Assembly: GCF_018531495.1 (NCBI RefSeq)
Contig: NZ_JAHDTI010000004.1
Location: 372,001 to 436,000 of the forward strand
Direction: 5' to 3'
DNA length: 64,000 bases
Origin: Nonomuraea sediminis
GTDB lineage: Bacteria > Actinomycetota > Actinomycetes > Streptosporangiales > Streptosporangiaceae
Part shown: piece by piece, positions 32,710-41,555 of the stretch
Numbering within the stretch: position 1 is the first letter of the stretch
Layout of the letters: each line of letters begins with the position of its first letter
Translations under genes and position numbers: made by a program
Notes under the pieces: generated by a model
What the model saw: the letters and a program-made list of their open reading frames with translations, nothing else
Told to the model about the DNA's origin: nothing
The model's database searches: none

Positions 32710-35700
32710 GGCCGCTGGACTTCCTCGGGCGGATCAAGGTCAAGCTCGGCATCGTCATCGTCCTGGCCGTCGGGACCGCGTTCCTGGTCAACGAGCTGGG
32801 CATCGGCGCGGGGTGGTCGCGGCCGGTCCGCATCGCGGTGGCCGTCGTGCTGGCGCTGGTGATGGTGCAACTGCTGGCCATGGGCATGACCAAGCCGCTG
32901 CGCGAGATGGCCAGGGCCGCCCAGACCATCGCCAAGGGCCGCTACACGCTGCGCGTGCGGACCACCTCGCGCGACGAGGTGGGCGAGCTCGCCAGGGCGT
33001 TCAACGCGATGGCCGCCGACCTCGGCGAGGTCGACCGGCAGCGCCGCGAGCTGGTCGCCAACGTCAGCCACGAGCTGCGCACACCCATCACCGCGCTGCG
33101 TGCCGTGCTGGAGAACGTGGTCGACGGCGTCTCCGACGCCGACCCGACCACCATGGCCACCGCGCTCGCCCAGACCGAACGGCTCGGGCGGCTCGTCGCC
33201 CAGCTGCTCGACCTGTCGCGCCTCGACTCGGGCGTCAGGCTCATCGAGCCCGAGGCTGTCGAGCTCGCGCCGCTGCTCGAGCAGGCCGTGCGCGAGGCCG
33301 AGCTGGCCAGGGAGGACGTCCGGCTGGCGCCCTCGGTGCCCGCCGACCTGGTGGTGCGCGCCGACCCCGACCTGCTCGCGCAGGTGCTGGCCAACCTGCT
33401 GGACAACGCCGTACGGCACAGCCCCGCCGGGGGCGTCGTGCGCGTCACGGCCGAGCCGGAGAGTGCCGGGGTCCGCATCGTCATCGCCGACCAGGGGCCG
33501 GGCATCCCGGCCTCGGCCAGGGCGCGCGTGTTCGAGCGCTTCTCCCGGCTGGACACCGGGCGGGCGGCGGACTCCGGGGGCGCGGGGCTCGGGCTGGCCA
33601 TCGTCAAGGAGATCGTCGAGCTTCACGGCGGCTCCATCCGCATCGACGACTGCGCGGGGTGTCGCATGATCGTCGACTTACCAGGGAGGACCACGATGGC
33701 GGAGACGCCGCAGGAGACCGGCACGGGGGAGCAGCCGGTCGTCGCCGTTCCTGAGCTTGCGGCACCGGCTGGGCTCGCGCCCGCCTTGACGGAGGGGGCC
33801 GTGCCGGGAGGCGTCCTTTCGACGGAAGCCGCATCCGGTGCCGCTCTGGCCGGGGACGCTGTGTCCGGGGAGGCTTTGTTCGGGGATGCACCCGCCGGTG
33901 TGTCCGCGGGAGTCGTGTCCGCGGCGTCGGCGGTGGCCGGCGCGGTCGATACGGGTGAAGCCGTGCACGTGGGTGACGCCGAGCCCGGCATCGCGGCGGT
34001 GACCGGGGGCGTGCCGGAGGGGGCGGCCCCGGTTCCGCGGCCCGCGGTGGTGGGCGGGGTCGGGTTCGGCAGGCTGTTCGGCGGGGCCGTGCTCGGGGCG
34101 CTCGGCGGGTTCCTCGTCGGCCTGTTCGGGGCCGTGGTCGTGTCGGTGTTCTTCAGCGGGGCGGCGGCCCTGGCCACGCTGATGCTGGCCGTCCTGGCGG
34201 GCGTCGTGCTGGGTGTGGCCGTGGCGGGCGGCGGCCGTCCGCGCCCGCGTCCGGCCTCGGGTTCCGCGTACCCGCCCCCGGTTGGGACGGCCCCGGTGGG
34301 AACGGCCCAAGTTGGGACGGCACCGGTCGGGACGGCCCAGGTTGGGGCGGTGCCACCGGCCGGGCCTTACTCGGGTGGGCAGCGCCCGCCGTACGGGGGG
34401 CAGCAGGGTGGGCCGTACGGGATGCAGCAGGGCGGGCCGCCGGGGTATGTGCCGCCGCCGCTGTTCCCCAAGCCGGATCTGCCCGAGACGCCCCGCTGGC
34501 TGCTGCCCGCGGCGGCGGGCGCGGGGGTGTTCGCGGCCGTGGCGCTGCCTGACGCGCAGGCGGGGCTCGGGGTCGTGCTGGTCGCCGTGGTGCTGGGGGC
34601 GGCCGCGCTGCCCGCGGTGCTGCGCAGGATGACGCCGTGGACGCTCGCCTACGGGATGATCGCGTACTGGCTGATCGCGATGGCCGCCGTGCGGGACGCC
34701 GACTGGCTGGTCGCGGTGCTGCTGCTGGCGGGGGCGGGGCTGGGCGCCCTGGCCGTCTCGGGGGCGGGCGCCGGCTGGCTCGGGGTGATCAGGGGCGGCG
34801 TGTCCGTGCTGCTCGCGCTGGGGCCGGTGGCCTGGTTCCTGGGCGGGCCGCTGCGGCGGCTGGTGGCCAGGCGCCACATCCTGCCGACGCTCTCGGCGCT
34901 GGCCATCACGGTCGTGCTGCTGCTGGTCTTCGGGCTGCTCTTCGCCTCGGCCGACGCGGTCTTCGCCGCGTACGTGCAGCGGCTGACCACGACGCCGGTG
35001 TGGATGGAGTCGGCGCCCGCCAGGGTCTTCCTGTTCGTGGTGTTCGCGGTGCTGCTCGCCGCGGTCGTGCTGGTGGCACTGCGGCCCGTCAACGACCCGA
35101 TGGGGCCCGCCGTGAAGCTGGGCGTGGCCAGGAGCGTTTGGCTGGTGCCGCTGACCGCGGTGAACCTGCTGTTCGCGGCGTTCGTCACGGTCCAGGTCAC
35201 GGCCCTGTTCGGCGGGGACGCCTGGGTGCGCAGGACCGCGGGCCTGACCTACGCCGAGTACGCCAGGCAGGGCTTCTTCCAGCTCGTGGTCGTCAGCGTG
35301 TTCGTGCTGGGGATCGTCGCGGTGGCCGGCGGCATGATCAGGACGGCGCGGCGCGAGCGCTGGGTGATGGCCGGCGAGCTGGGCGTGCTGTGCGCGCTGA
35401 CCATGGTGGTGCTGGCCTCGGCGCTGCACCGGATGGACCTCTACACCGACGCCTACGGCCTGTCGAGGCTGCGGCTGTCGGTGCAGGCCACCGTCTGGTG
35501 GCTGGGCGCGGTGTTCGTGCTGGTCCTGCTGGCGGGCGCGGTACGGCTGGCGGGCAATGGAGCCGGATGGCTGCCTCGCACGGTCGTGCTGGTGACCGGG
35601 CTCGGGGTCGTGGCGTTCGCCCTGATCAACCCGGATCTGCGGGTGGCGCAGTCGGCCGTCGAGGTGCGCGGCGTGGAGCGGATCGACGCCGACTACCTGG

Positions 35701-35918
35701 GCGACCTCGGGGCGGAGGCCGTGCCCGCGCTCGACCGGCTGCCCGAGCCCAAGCGCAGCTGCGTACTGGCCTCGGTGGTGCGGACCAACGGCCTGAGCCG
35801 GCCGGACCCGTGGAACGGCTGGAACCTGGCCAGGTCGCAGGCCCGCGACGTGCTGGCCGCGCATCCGGTGGGGAGCACCTCGTCCTGCCCCACGACCGGC
35901 CGCTACGGCACCGAGTGA
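32706..35918 (+). CDS. Histidine kinase fused in frame to a DUF4173-like membrane protein
   Basis: One uninterrupted frame of 1070 residues. Residues 1-330 are a full sensor kinase: two helices, a HAMP segment (KPLREMARAAQTIAKGRYTL), His122 in VANVSHELRTPIT, N-box LANLLDNAVRHSP, G1 DQGPGIP and G2 GAGLGLAIVKEIV. Residues 331-560 are an Ala/Gly/Pro-rich linker with VGTAPVGTAQ repeats and a hydrophobic helix pair near residue 450. Residues 590-1070 hold about ten helices and a soluble tail, as in DUF4173 proteins. At the joint AGGGAGG stands 6 nt before ATG 33696 (Met331), a normal gene start, yet the kinase has no stop codon. Either a true fusion or two overlapping products may be made. Confidence 0.85.
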   Translation: MRPLDFLGRIKVKLGIVIVLAVGTAFLVNELGIGAGWSRPVRIAVAVVLALVMVQLLAMGMTKPLREMARAAQTIAKGRYTLRVRTTSRDEVGELARAFNAMAADLGEVDRQRRELVANVSHELRTPITALRAVLENVVDGVSDADPTTMATALAQTERLGRLVAQLLDLSRLDSGVRLIEPEAVELAPLLEQAVREAELAREDVRLAPSVPADLVVRADPDLLAQVLANLLDNAVRHSPAGGVVRVTAEPESAGVRIVIADQGPGIPASARARVFERFSRLDTGRAADSGGAGLGLAIVKEIVELHGGSIRIDDCAGCRMIVDLPGRTTMAETPQETGTGEQPVVAVPELAAPAGLAPALTEGAVPGGVLSTEAASGAALAGDAVSGEALFGDAPAGVSAGVVSAASAVAGAVDTGEAVHVGDAEPGIAAVTGGVPEGAAPVPRPAVVGGVGFGRLFGGAVLGALGGFLVGLFGAVVVSVFFSGAAALATLMLAVLAGVVLGVAVAGGGRPRPRPASGSAYPPPVGTAPVGTAQVGTAPVGTAQVGAVPPAGPYSGGQRPPYGGQQGGPYGMQQGGPPGYVPPPLFPKPDLPETPRWLLPAAAGAGVFAAVALPDAQAGLGVVLVAVVLGAAALPAVLRRMTPWTLAYGMIAYWLIAMAAVRDADWLVAVLLLAGAGLGALAVSGAGAGWLGVIRGGVSVLLALGPVAWFLGGPLRRLVARRHILPTLSALAITVVLLLVFGLLFASADAVFAAYVQRLTTTPVWMESAPARVFLFVVFAVLLAAVVLVALRPVNDPMGPAVKLGVARSVWLVPLTAVNLLFAAFVTVQVTALFGGDAWVRRTAGLTYAEYARQGFFQLVVVSVFVLGIVAVAGGMIRTARRERWVMAGELGVLCALTMVVLASALHRMDLYTDAYGLSRLRLSVQATVWWLGAVFVLVLLAGAVRLAGNGAGWLPRTVVLVTGLGVVAFALINPDLRVAQSAVEVRGVERIDADYLGDLGAEAVPALDRLPEPKRSCVLASVVRTNGLSRPDPWNGWNLARSQARDVLAAHPVGSTSSCPTTGRYGTE
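33683..33698 (+). promoter_or_regulatory. Internal ribosome site and ATG at the kinase/DUF4173 joint
   Basis: AGGGAGG (33683-33689), 6-nt spacer, ATG 33696-33698, in the same frame as the upstream kinase. It would let the 740-residue membrane part be made alone as well as in fusion. Confidence 0.7.
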
Positions 35919-35948
35919 TCGCCGGCCCGGATCGGGTTTAATCCAGGA

Positions 35949-37481
35949 GTGGCTTTCGATGTGATCATCAGCGGCGGACGGGTGCTCGACGGGACGGGGG
36001 CGCCGCCGTACCGGGCCGATCTGGGGATCACCGCGGACCGCGTCGCCGCCGTGGGCCGCCTCGACGGAGCCGAGGCCCGCCAGGTGATCGGCGCCGCGGG
36101 GCGGCTCGTGGCACCCGGGTTCGTCGACTGCCACGCCCACGGCGACGCCGCGGTCTTCGACCCCTCGGTGCAGCTCGCGGCGCTGCGCCAGGGGGTGACC
36201 ACGTTCGTGCTCGGGCAGGACGGGCTGTCGTTCGCGCCCGGCTCCGCCGAGACCGTGGCCTACGCCTCCCGCTACTTCGCCGCCGTCAACGGCCCGGCGC
36301 TCACCGAGGGCCCGCTGACGGTGGCCGGTCTGCTCGGCTCCTACGACCGTGCGGTCGCCCTCAACACCGCCTATCTCCTCCCGCACGGGACGATCCGCTA
36401 CGACGTGATGGGCCCCTCGTCCGCCGCCCCGACCACGGACGAGCTGCGCCGCATGGTCTCCCACGTCGAGCGCGGGCTCGAGGAGGGCGCCGCCGGGCTG
36501 TCGAGCGGGCTGGAGTACCTGCCCGGCCGCTACGCCTCCGCCGCCGAGCTGGCCGCGCTCTGCCGCCCGCTGGGCGGCCTGCCGTACGTCACCCACATGC
36601 GGGCGTACGGCGAGCGGGCCGGGACGGGCATGGCCGAGGTCGGCGAGATCGCGGCGCTGTCCGGGGCCGCCGTGCACGTCTCGCACCTGCACGGGCCCGC
36701 GGACGTGCTACTGCCCCTGGTGGACTCGGCGCTCGACGGCGGGATCGACCTGACCTTCGACACCTATCCTTACCTGCGCGGGAACACGATCCTGGCGATG
36801 GTGGTGCTGCCGCCGTCGGTGCCGGGGGCCGAGGTCGGCCGGGCGCTGGAGATGCTCGAATCCGAGGAGCTGTCCTCCTGGTGGGAGGGGCTGGGCGACA
36901 CCTGGCCGCGGCTGACCATCTCGCACGCGCCAGGGCTGGGCTGGGCCGAGGGGCTGACCATGGTGGAGGCGGCCAAGCGGGAAGGGGTGGAGCCGGCCGA
37001 GTTCTGCCGTCGGCTGCTGATCTCGACGCGGCTGGAGGCGGGCTGCGTGACGGCGCGGCCCGACGAGGGGCCCGAGGGGGAGGAGTCGGTGCGGCGGGTG
37101 CTACGGCATCCGGTGCACACGGGCGGGTCGGACGGGATCTACGTGGGCGGGCATCCGCATCCGCGGGGGTTCGGGGCCTTCGCTCGTTTTCTTGGGATGC
37201 ACGTGCGGGAGCTGGGCGACTGGACGTGGGAGCAGGCGGCCGTGCACCTGGCCTCGCATCCCGCGCGCCGCTTCGGGCTGGCCGACCGGGGGTTGCTGCG
37301 GCCCGGGTTCGCCGCCGACGTGGTGGTCCTCGACCCGGCCGTGGTCGCGGACGTGTCGACCTACGACGGTCCCCGGGCTCTTGCGGTGGGGGTGGACGAC
37401 GTGCTCGTCTCGGGCGTGCAGGTGCTGGCGGGTGGCGCGCTCACGGGGAAGACTCCGGGCAGGGCGCTGAAACCACGGTAG
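35949..37481 (+). CDS. N-acyl-D-amino-acid deacylase (D-aminoacylase)
   Basis: A 510-residue amidohydrolase-fold enzyme that removes the acyl group from N-acyl-D-amino acids. After the small beta domain (FDVIISGGRVLDGTGAPPYR), the metal motif is LVAPGFVDCHAHGD; later THMRAYGERA, VHVSHLHGPADV and VHTGGSDGIYVGGHPHPRGF supply the remaining His and Asp ligands, and the end has GFAADVVVLDPAVV. The start is GTG 35949 after TTTAAT (-7) and CCAGGA. It is the first gene of a set with a D-amino-acid aldolase/deaminase, RidA and an unknown protein, so the released D-amino acid can be degraded at once (inference). Confidence 0.93.
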   Translation: MAFDVIISGGRVLDGTGAPPYRADLGITADRVAAVGRLDGAEARQVIGAAGRLVAPGFVDCHAHGDAAVFDPSVQLAALRQGVTTFVLGQDGLSFAPGSAETVAYASRYFAAVNGPALTEGPLTVAGLLGSYDRAVALNTAYLLPHGTIRYDVMGPSSAAPTTDELRRMVSHVERGLEEGAAGLSSGLEYLPGRYASAAELAALCRPLGGLPYVTHMRAYGERAGTGMAEVGEIAALSGAAVHVSHLHGPADVLLPLVDSALDGGIDLTFDTYPYLRGNTILAMVVLPPSVPGAEVGRALEMLESEELSSWWEGLGDTWPRLTISHAPGLGWAEGLTMVEAAKREGVEPAEFCRRLLISTRLEAGCVTARPDEGPEGEESVRRVLRHPVHTGGSDGIYVGGHPHPRGFGAFARFLGMHVRELGDWTWEQAAVHLASHPARRFGLADRGLLRPGFAADVVVLDPAVVADVSTYDGPRALAVGVDDVLVSGVQVLAGGALTGKTPGRALKPR

Positions 37482-37540
37482 GCGGGTCCCGGGTACGGAA
37501 CCCGTCCAGGCGGGTCCTGTGCGCCGTTGTGGCGGGTCAG

Positions 37541-37622
37541 TGGCACCGACTCGCCGGAGTCGCCGGTCGCGGGTCCTCAGCCGAAGTGCGGTGGGCGGGC
37601 GGTGGGTGGCTCGCCGTACAAG
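37541..37622 (+). repeat. Dispersed repeat R2, copy 3
   Basis: CCGACTCGCCGGAGTCGCCG, then GTCCTCAGCCGAAGTGCGGT and TCGCCGTACAAG, in the order seen at 6675. It lies in the short gap between two genes of the D-amino-acid cluster and ends 18 bp before the next -10 element, 31 kb from the other copies. Confidence 0.82.
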
Positions 37623-37639
37623 ATCATCAATACGAACGA

Positions 37640-37652
37640 TAGGGTCGGAATC
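37640..37652 (+). promoter_or_regulatory. -10 element of the aldolase/deaminase gene
   Basis: TAGGGT (37640-37645) ends 7 nt before GTG 37653; no Shine-Dalgarno sequence is present. Confidence 0.5.
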
Positions 37653-38699
37653 GTGCTGGAGGGGTACTCGCTGCCCGTGATGGTGGTGCGCCGCGACGCG
37701 CTGGAGCACAACATCGCGACGATGGCGGCGTTCGTGCGGGATCATGGCATGCAGCTTGCGCCGCACGTCAAGACGCATATGTCCGGTGAGATCGCGCGCA
37801 AGCAGCTGCAGGCCGGGGCATGGGGGCTGACCGTGGCCACCGGGCGGCAGGCGATGGCCGCGCGCGGGTTCGGCGCCGACCGGATCATGGTGGCCAACCA
37901 GATCCTCGACCCCGAGGGGTTGCGGTGGGCGGCGACCGAGCTGGCCGAGGACCCGGACTTCGAGTTCCTGAGCTTCGCCGACTCGCGGGCGGGGGTCGAC
38001 GTCCTGGCCGCCCATGCCGGGGAGCGGCCCTTCCAGGTGCTGGTCGAGCTGGGGCACGAGGGCGGGCGCGCCGGGTGCAGGACGCTGGACGCGCTGCTCG
38101 ACGTGGTCTCCCACGTGCAGGCCGTGGACGGGGTCGAGCTGGCGGGGGTCGCCGGGTACGAGGGGGCGCTGCAGAGCACCGACGAGGTCCGGAAATATCT
38201 GGATCGGCTGCAGGAGGCCGTGGAGTACCTGCGGGTCAGGAACCCGATACTGACCGTCGGCGGGAGCCAGTGGTTCGACGTGATCGGCCGCGAACTGGTC
38301 GCCACCCAGGCCAGGATCCTGCTGCGCAGCGGCGCCTACGTCGCCCACGACGAGGGCTTCTACCGCGAGCGCACCCCGTTCAACCGCATCGAGGGTGAGC
38401 TGCGCCCGGCGCTCGAGGTCTTCGCGCACGTGCTCTCGACACCGGAGCCCGGGCTGGCGATCATCGGGATGGGCAAGCGCGACGCCCCCTACGACGAGGG
38501 CATGCCCATCCCCCGGCGCGAGGGCGTCACCGTGGTGAAGATGCTGGACCAGCACACGATCGTGCACGGCGACCTGAACGTCGGCGAGGTGGTGCGCTTC
38601 GGCATCTCGCACCCGTGCACCGCCTTCGACAAGTGGCGCTCGCTGCCGCTGGTCGACGAGGACTACAACGTTGTCGGCACGATCAACACACATTTCTGA
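37653..38699 (+). CDS. PLP-dependent D-amino-acid aldolase/deaminase (DSD1/D-threonine aldolase family)
   Basis: A 348-residue fold-type III PLP enzyme of the alanine-racemase-like group. The PLP lysine is in LAPHVKTHMSGEIAR, followed by GAWGLTVATGRQA and IMVANQIL; the C-terminal half has the metal-binding His and Cys typical of D-serine dehydratase and D-threonine aldolase (QHTIVHGDL and ISHPCTAFDKW). It would cleave or deaminate a beta-hydroxy-D-amino acid. The frame is open further upstream, but that part is repeat R2, so GTG 37653 is chosen. RidA follows 9 bp later, and would remove the reactive enamine produced by a dehydratase reaction. Confidence 0.92.
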   Translation: MLEGYSLPVMVVRRDALEHNIATMAAFVRDHGMQLAPHVKTHMSGEIARKQLQAGAWGLTVATGRQAMAARGFGADRIMVANQILDPEGLRWAATELAEDPDFEFLSFADSRAGVDVLAAHAGERPFQVLVELGHEGGRAGCRTLDALLDVVSHVQAVDGVELAGVAGYEGALQSTDEVRKYLDRLQEAVEYLRVRNPILTVGGSQWFDVIGRELVATQARILLRSGAYVAHDEGFYRERTPFNRIEGELRPALEVFAHVLSTPEPGLAIIGMGKRDAPYDEGMPIPRREGVTVVKMLDQHTIVHGDLNVGEVVRFGISHPCTAFDKWRSLPLVDEDYNVVGTINTHF

Positions 38700-38708
38700 G
38701 GAGACCAC

Positions 38709-39089
38709 GTGAAGAAGGAGCTCAGGACCACCGAAGGCGCCGCCCCCATCGGCGCCTACTCCCAGGGACTGGTGGTGGGCGACTTCGTCTACACCTCCGG
38801 CGCGGGCCCGCTCGACCCGCAGACCGGCGAGGTCGTCGGCGACGACATCGAGACCCAGACCCACCAGACCATGCGCAACCTGGGCGCGATCCTGGCGGCG
38901 CACGGGCTCGGCTTCGACGACGTGATCAAGGCCACGGTGCACCTGCAGCACCTCAAGCGGGACTTCGCCGGCTACAACGAGGTGTACAAGTCGTACTTCA
39001 CCCAGCCCTACCCGGTCCGCACGACCGTGGGCTCCGACCTGATGAACATCCTGGTGGAGATCGACTTCGTAGCTCACAAGAGCGCGTAA
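38709..39089 (+). CDS. RidA-family enamine/imine deaminase
   Basis: A 126-residue trimeric Rid protein. It shows IGAYSQGLVVGDFVYTSGAG at the N-terminus, GFDDVIKATVHLQHLKRDFA in the middle and the substrate arginine in YPVRTTVGSDLMN, followed by VEIDFVAHKS. RidA hydrolyses 2-aminoacrylate and related enamines that PLP dehydratases release, so its place directly after the D-amino-acid PLP enzyme is functionally sensible. The GTG at 38709 has GGAGACC upstream. Confidence 0.95.
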   Translation: MKKELRTTEGAAPIGAYSQGLVVGDFVYTSGAGPLDPQTGEVVGDDIETQTHQTMRNLGAILAAHGLGFDDVIKATVHLQHLKRDFAGYNEVYKSYFTQPYPVRTTVGSDLMNILVEIDFVAHKSA

Positions 39090-39098
39090 GGTCGGTGC

Positions 39099-40289
39099 GT
39101 GGACAGTTCGGTATACGTCTTCGTCGAGGACCTGCGGGGCGAGGGCGTCGAGCGGGTGCTCGACAGGATCAGCGGGTACGGCGTGCGAGGCGTGACCGTG
39201 GGCGCCGTCCACCACGCCTCCCGTGACGTCACCCCGCACGGGCTGTCCAGGCTCACCATCCGTCACGACGGGGCGCACTTCGCCGCCCCGCACGATCTGT
39301 TCGCCCGGCTCCGCCCGGTCCCCGGCTACCTCGGCGCGCTCGACGGGCTGCGCCAGGCGTGCACCGAGCGGGGGCTGAAGCTGCACGGCTGGACCGTCTT
39401 CCTGCGCAACCTGGCCCTGGGCGAGCAGCACCCGGACGTGACCGTGCGCGACTGCTTCGGCGACCGGGGCTCGCTCACCGACCTGTGCCCCGCCCACCCG
39501 GACGTCCGCGAGTACGCGGTCGCCCTGGCCAGGGCGGTGGCCAGGCTCGGCGTCGACAGCGTGGTGGCCGAGGCGCTGCACTTCAGGCCGCTCAAGCCGC
39601 AGCGCTCGTTCGTGCCGCTCGGTCCGATGGACGCCTACCTGTTCGGGCTCTGCTTCTGCGACTACTGCATGGCGCGCGCCGCCGACCTGGGCGTCAACGC
39701 CGAGGTCGCGCGCGACGAGTGCGCCAGGATCGTGGGCGGCGTCTTCGACGGCGACCCGCCCGCCCAGGGCGAGGTGACCAGGGCCGCGCTGACCGCCTAC
39801 GCGGGGCCCGAGGTGGTCGCCTACGCCCGGGCGCGTTCCGAGACGGTGACCACGCTGGTGTCCGAGGTGGCCTCGGCGGTGGCCGAGGAGGGGTCCCGGC
39901 TGGTGTTCATCGACTCCACCGGGGCGGTCAAGGGATACACCGACGGGCTCCCGACGCCCGGGCTGGCCGCGCACGACGCCTGGCAGCTCGGGGTCGACCT
40001 GGTGGCGCTGGGAGACCTGGTGCCCGCGTTCGGGGTGCTCGCCTACGCCAGGGACGCCGCCAGGGTGGCCGACGACGTGGGCGCCTACCTGCGGTCCGTC
40101 GGCAAGGACCGGGAGGTGCGGGCGGTGCTGCGGCCCGGGTTCCCCGACAGCGACTCCAGCGACCGGCTCGTGGCCAAGGCCCGCGGCGCCAAGGCGGCGG
40201 GCGCGTCCGCGGTGGACTTCTACGCCTACGGGCTGGTGCCCCACCCGGTGCTCGACAGGATCCCGACCGCGCTCGGGGAGATGCTCTAG
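39099..40289 (+). CDS. Unknown protein of the D-amino-acid cluster, probable TIM-barrel
   Basis: A 396-residue soluble protein of no family that I can name. Alternating strands and helices (GVRGVTVGAVHHASRDVTPH, GLKLHGWTVFLRNLALG, GVDSVVAEALHF, RLVFIDSTGAV, GASAVDFYAYGLVPHP) look like a TIM barrel similar to glycoside-hydrolase-type folds. A Cys pair, FCFCDYCMARA (CxxC within GLCFCDYCMA), resembles a cluster seen in hypothetical barrel hydrolases and could bind metal. It is the last gene of the acylase, aldolase, RidA set, 9 bp after RidA, with TAAGGT 6 nt before its GTG. Context suggests action on an acyl- or peptidyl-D-amino acid source, but this is a guess. Confidence 0.75.
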   Translation: MDSSVYVFVEDLRGEGVERVLDRISGYGVRGVTVGAVHHASRDVTPHGLSRLTIRHDGAHFAAPHDLFARLRPVPGYLGALDGLRQACTERGLKLHGWTVFLRNLALGEQHPDVTVRDCFGDRGSLTDLCPAHPDVREYAVALARAVARLGVDSVVAEALHFRPLKPQRSFVPLGPMDAYLFGLCFCDYCMARAADLGVNAEVARDECARIVGGVFDGDPPAQGEVTRAALTAYAGPEVVAYARARSETVTTLVSEVASAVAEEGSRLVFIDSTGAVKGYTDGLPTPGLAAHDAWQLGVDLVALGDLVPAFGVLAYARDAARVADDVGAYLRSVGKDREVRAVLRPGFPDSDSSDRLVAKARGAKAAGASAVDFYAYGLVPHPVLDRIPTALGEML

Positions 40290-40831
40290 CGGGCCACCCC
40301 GTCGAGCACGGCCGACACCGCGTCCCCGGCGAAGTCGTCGTCGAGCGGCAGGCCGCGGAAGACGGCCCTGATCCACACCGCCCCCGCCAGCAGATCGATC
40401 ACGAGCATCGGGTCGGTCTCCGCCGCGAGTTCTCCCCGCCGTGCCGCCCTGTCGAAGATCGCCTTCTCGCGCGCCATCCGGTCGGCGAAGAACCCGCGCA
40501 CGTCCAGCTCGGGATGGTGTACGGCGGCGCCGAGCGCGGCGACCGCGATGTCGCGTCCCGGCGGCTGCGTGAGCAGGCGCCTGATCCCTTCGACCACCGC
40601 CACCAGGTCACCGCGCAGGCTGCCCGTGTCCGGCGGGTCGAAGCCGAGCGTGTCGGCCTCGACCAGGGCGGCGCCGAGCAGCGCGGCCTTCGACGGCCAC
40701 CAGCGGTAGATCGTCGTCTTGTTGACCCCCGAGCGTTCCGCGACGCCCTCGATGGTCAGGCCGTCGTAGCCGCGCTCGGAGACCAGCCGCAGCGTCGCGT
40801 CGAAGATCTCCTGCTGCTTGCGTGGCGCCAT
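40286..40831 (-). CDS. TetR-family regulator
   Basis: A 181-residue regulator. The HTH is in residues 5-52: QQEIFDATLRLVSERGYDGL, TIEGVAERSGVNKTTIYRWW and PSKAALL. The C-terminal part fits the TetR_C_16-like fold (GSLRGDLVAVVEGIRRLLTQ). It follows the LysE exporter gene with a 4-bp gap, so it is probably co-transcribed and controls that exporter by feedback. Its stop overlaps the stop of the unknown D-amino-acid-cluster gene by 4 bp. Confidence 0.93.
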   Translation of the reverse strand: MAPRKQQEIFDATLRLVSERGYDGLTIEGVAERSGVNKTTIYRWWPSKAALLGAALVEADTLGFDPPDTGSLRGDLVAVVEGIRRLLTQPPGRDIAVAALGAAVHHPELDVRGFFADRMAREKAIFDRAARRGELAAETDPMLVIDLLAGAVWIRAVFRGLPLDDDFAGDAVSAVLDGVAR

Positions 40832-40835
40832 GCGA

Positions 40836-41453
40836 TCATTTTCGCCCCGCGAACGCCGTGAGGACGCCCAACCCCAGATAGACCACGCCGCTGACCTTCT
40901 TGAGCGCGCGTGCCCGCCTGGCCAGCCGCTGTCCCAGCGCCCCCGCGGTGAAGGCGTAGATCAGGTCGGACAGGAGCCCGAGGGACATCACCGTGACGCC
41001 GAGCACCACGATCTGGAGCGTGGGCGAGCCCGCCTCGGGCCGGACGAACTGCGGCAGCAGGGCCAGGAAGAACAGCGTCACCTTGGGATTGAGCACGTTG
41101 ACGACGATGCCTTCCGCGTACACCTTGCCCAGCGGCTGCGGTTCCGGCGCCTCGGCGGTGTCCTCGGGCTTGCCGGTCAGGGCGCGGATCCCCAGGTAGA
41201 AGAGGTAGGCCACGCCCGCCCACTTGACGAGGCCGAACAGCGTCGCCGACGTGCTGATCAGGTACGACAGGCCCGCCGCGGCGGCGGCGATGTGCACCAG
41301 CGTCCCTGTCTCCACGCCGAAGGCGCTGGCCAGCGCCGCCGAGCGGCCCTGGGCCAGGCCTCTGGCGGCGATGTAGAGGTGGTTCGGCCCCGGGACGACC
41401 ACCAGGATCAACGAGGTGCCGACGAAGAGGACGAATGTCGACCAATGGATCAT
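40836..41453 (-). CDS. LysE/RhtB-family amino-acid exporter
   Basis: A 205-residue membrane protein with six helices. It starts FVLFVGTSLILVVVPGPNHL, the mark of the family, then has GVETGTLVHIAAAAAGLSYL and a central GIVVNVLNPKVTLFFLALLP. Members export basic or neutral amino acids such as lysine, homoserine or threonine. The ATG at 41453 is preceded by TACCCT 7 nt away on the minus strand, so the mRNA is probably leaderless. A TetR gene follows in the same operon. Confidence 0.94.
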   Translation of the reverse strand: MIHWSTFVLFVGTSLILVVVPGPNHLYIAARGLAQGRSAALASAFGVETGTLVHIAAAAAGLSYLISTSATLFGLVKWAGVAYLFYLGIRALTGKPEDTAEAPEPQPLGKVYAEGIVVNVLNPKVTLFFLALLPQFVRPEAGSPTLQIVVLGVTVMSLGLLSDLIYAFTAGALGQRLARRARALKKVSGVVYLGLGVLTAFAGRK

Positions 41454-41555
41454 TTTTCGAAGGGTAGGCCGGATTTGGTCCTGCGTTGAAGGCCATTCGG
41501 TGGCTAGGATCGGGGACCAATGGGAATGTCGGCCCGCCGTGGCATAGTTGCTGGC

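Noticed and set aside
33678..36692. A 1004-codon minus-strand frame opposite the kinase fusion
   Set aside because: His/Arg/Gln/Gly-rich shadow product without domains; the plus strand has clear kinase and membrane segments.
37101..40376. A 1091-codon minus-strand frame opposite the D-amino-acid cluster
   Set aside because: Shadow frame; the four plus-strand genes are supported by family motifs and starts.
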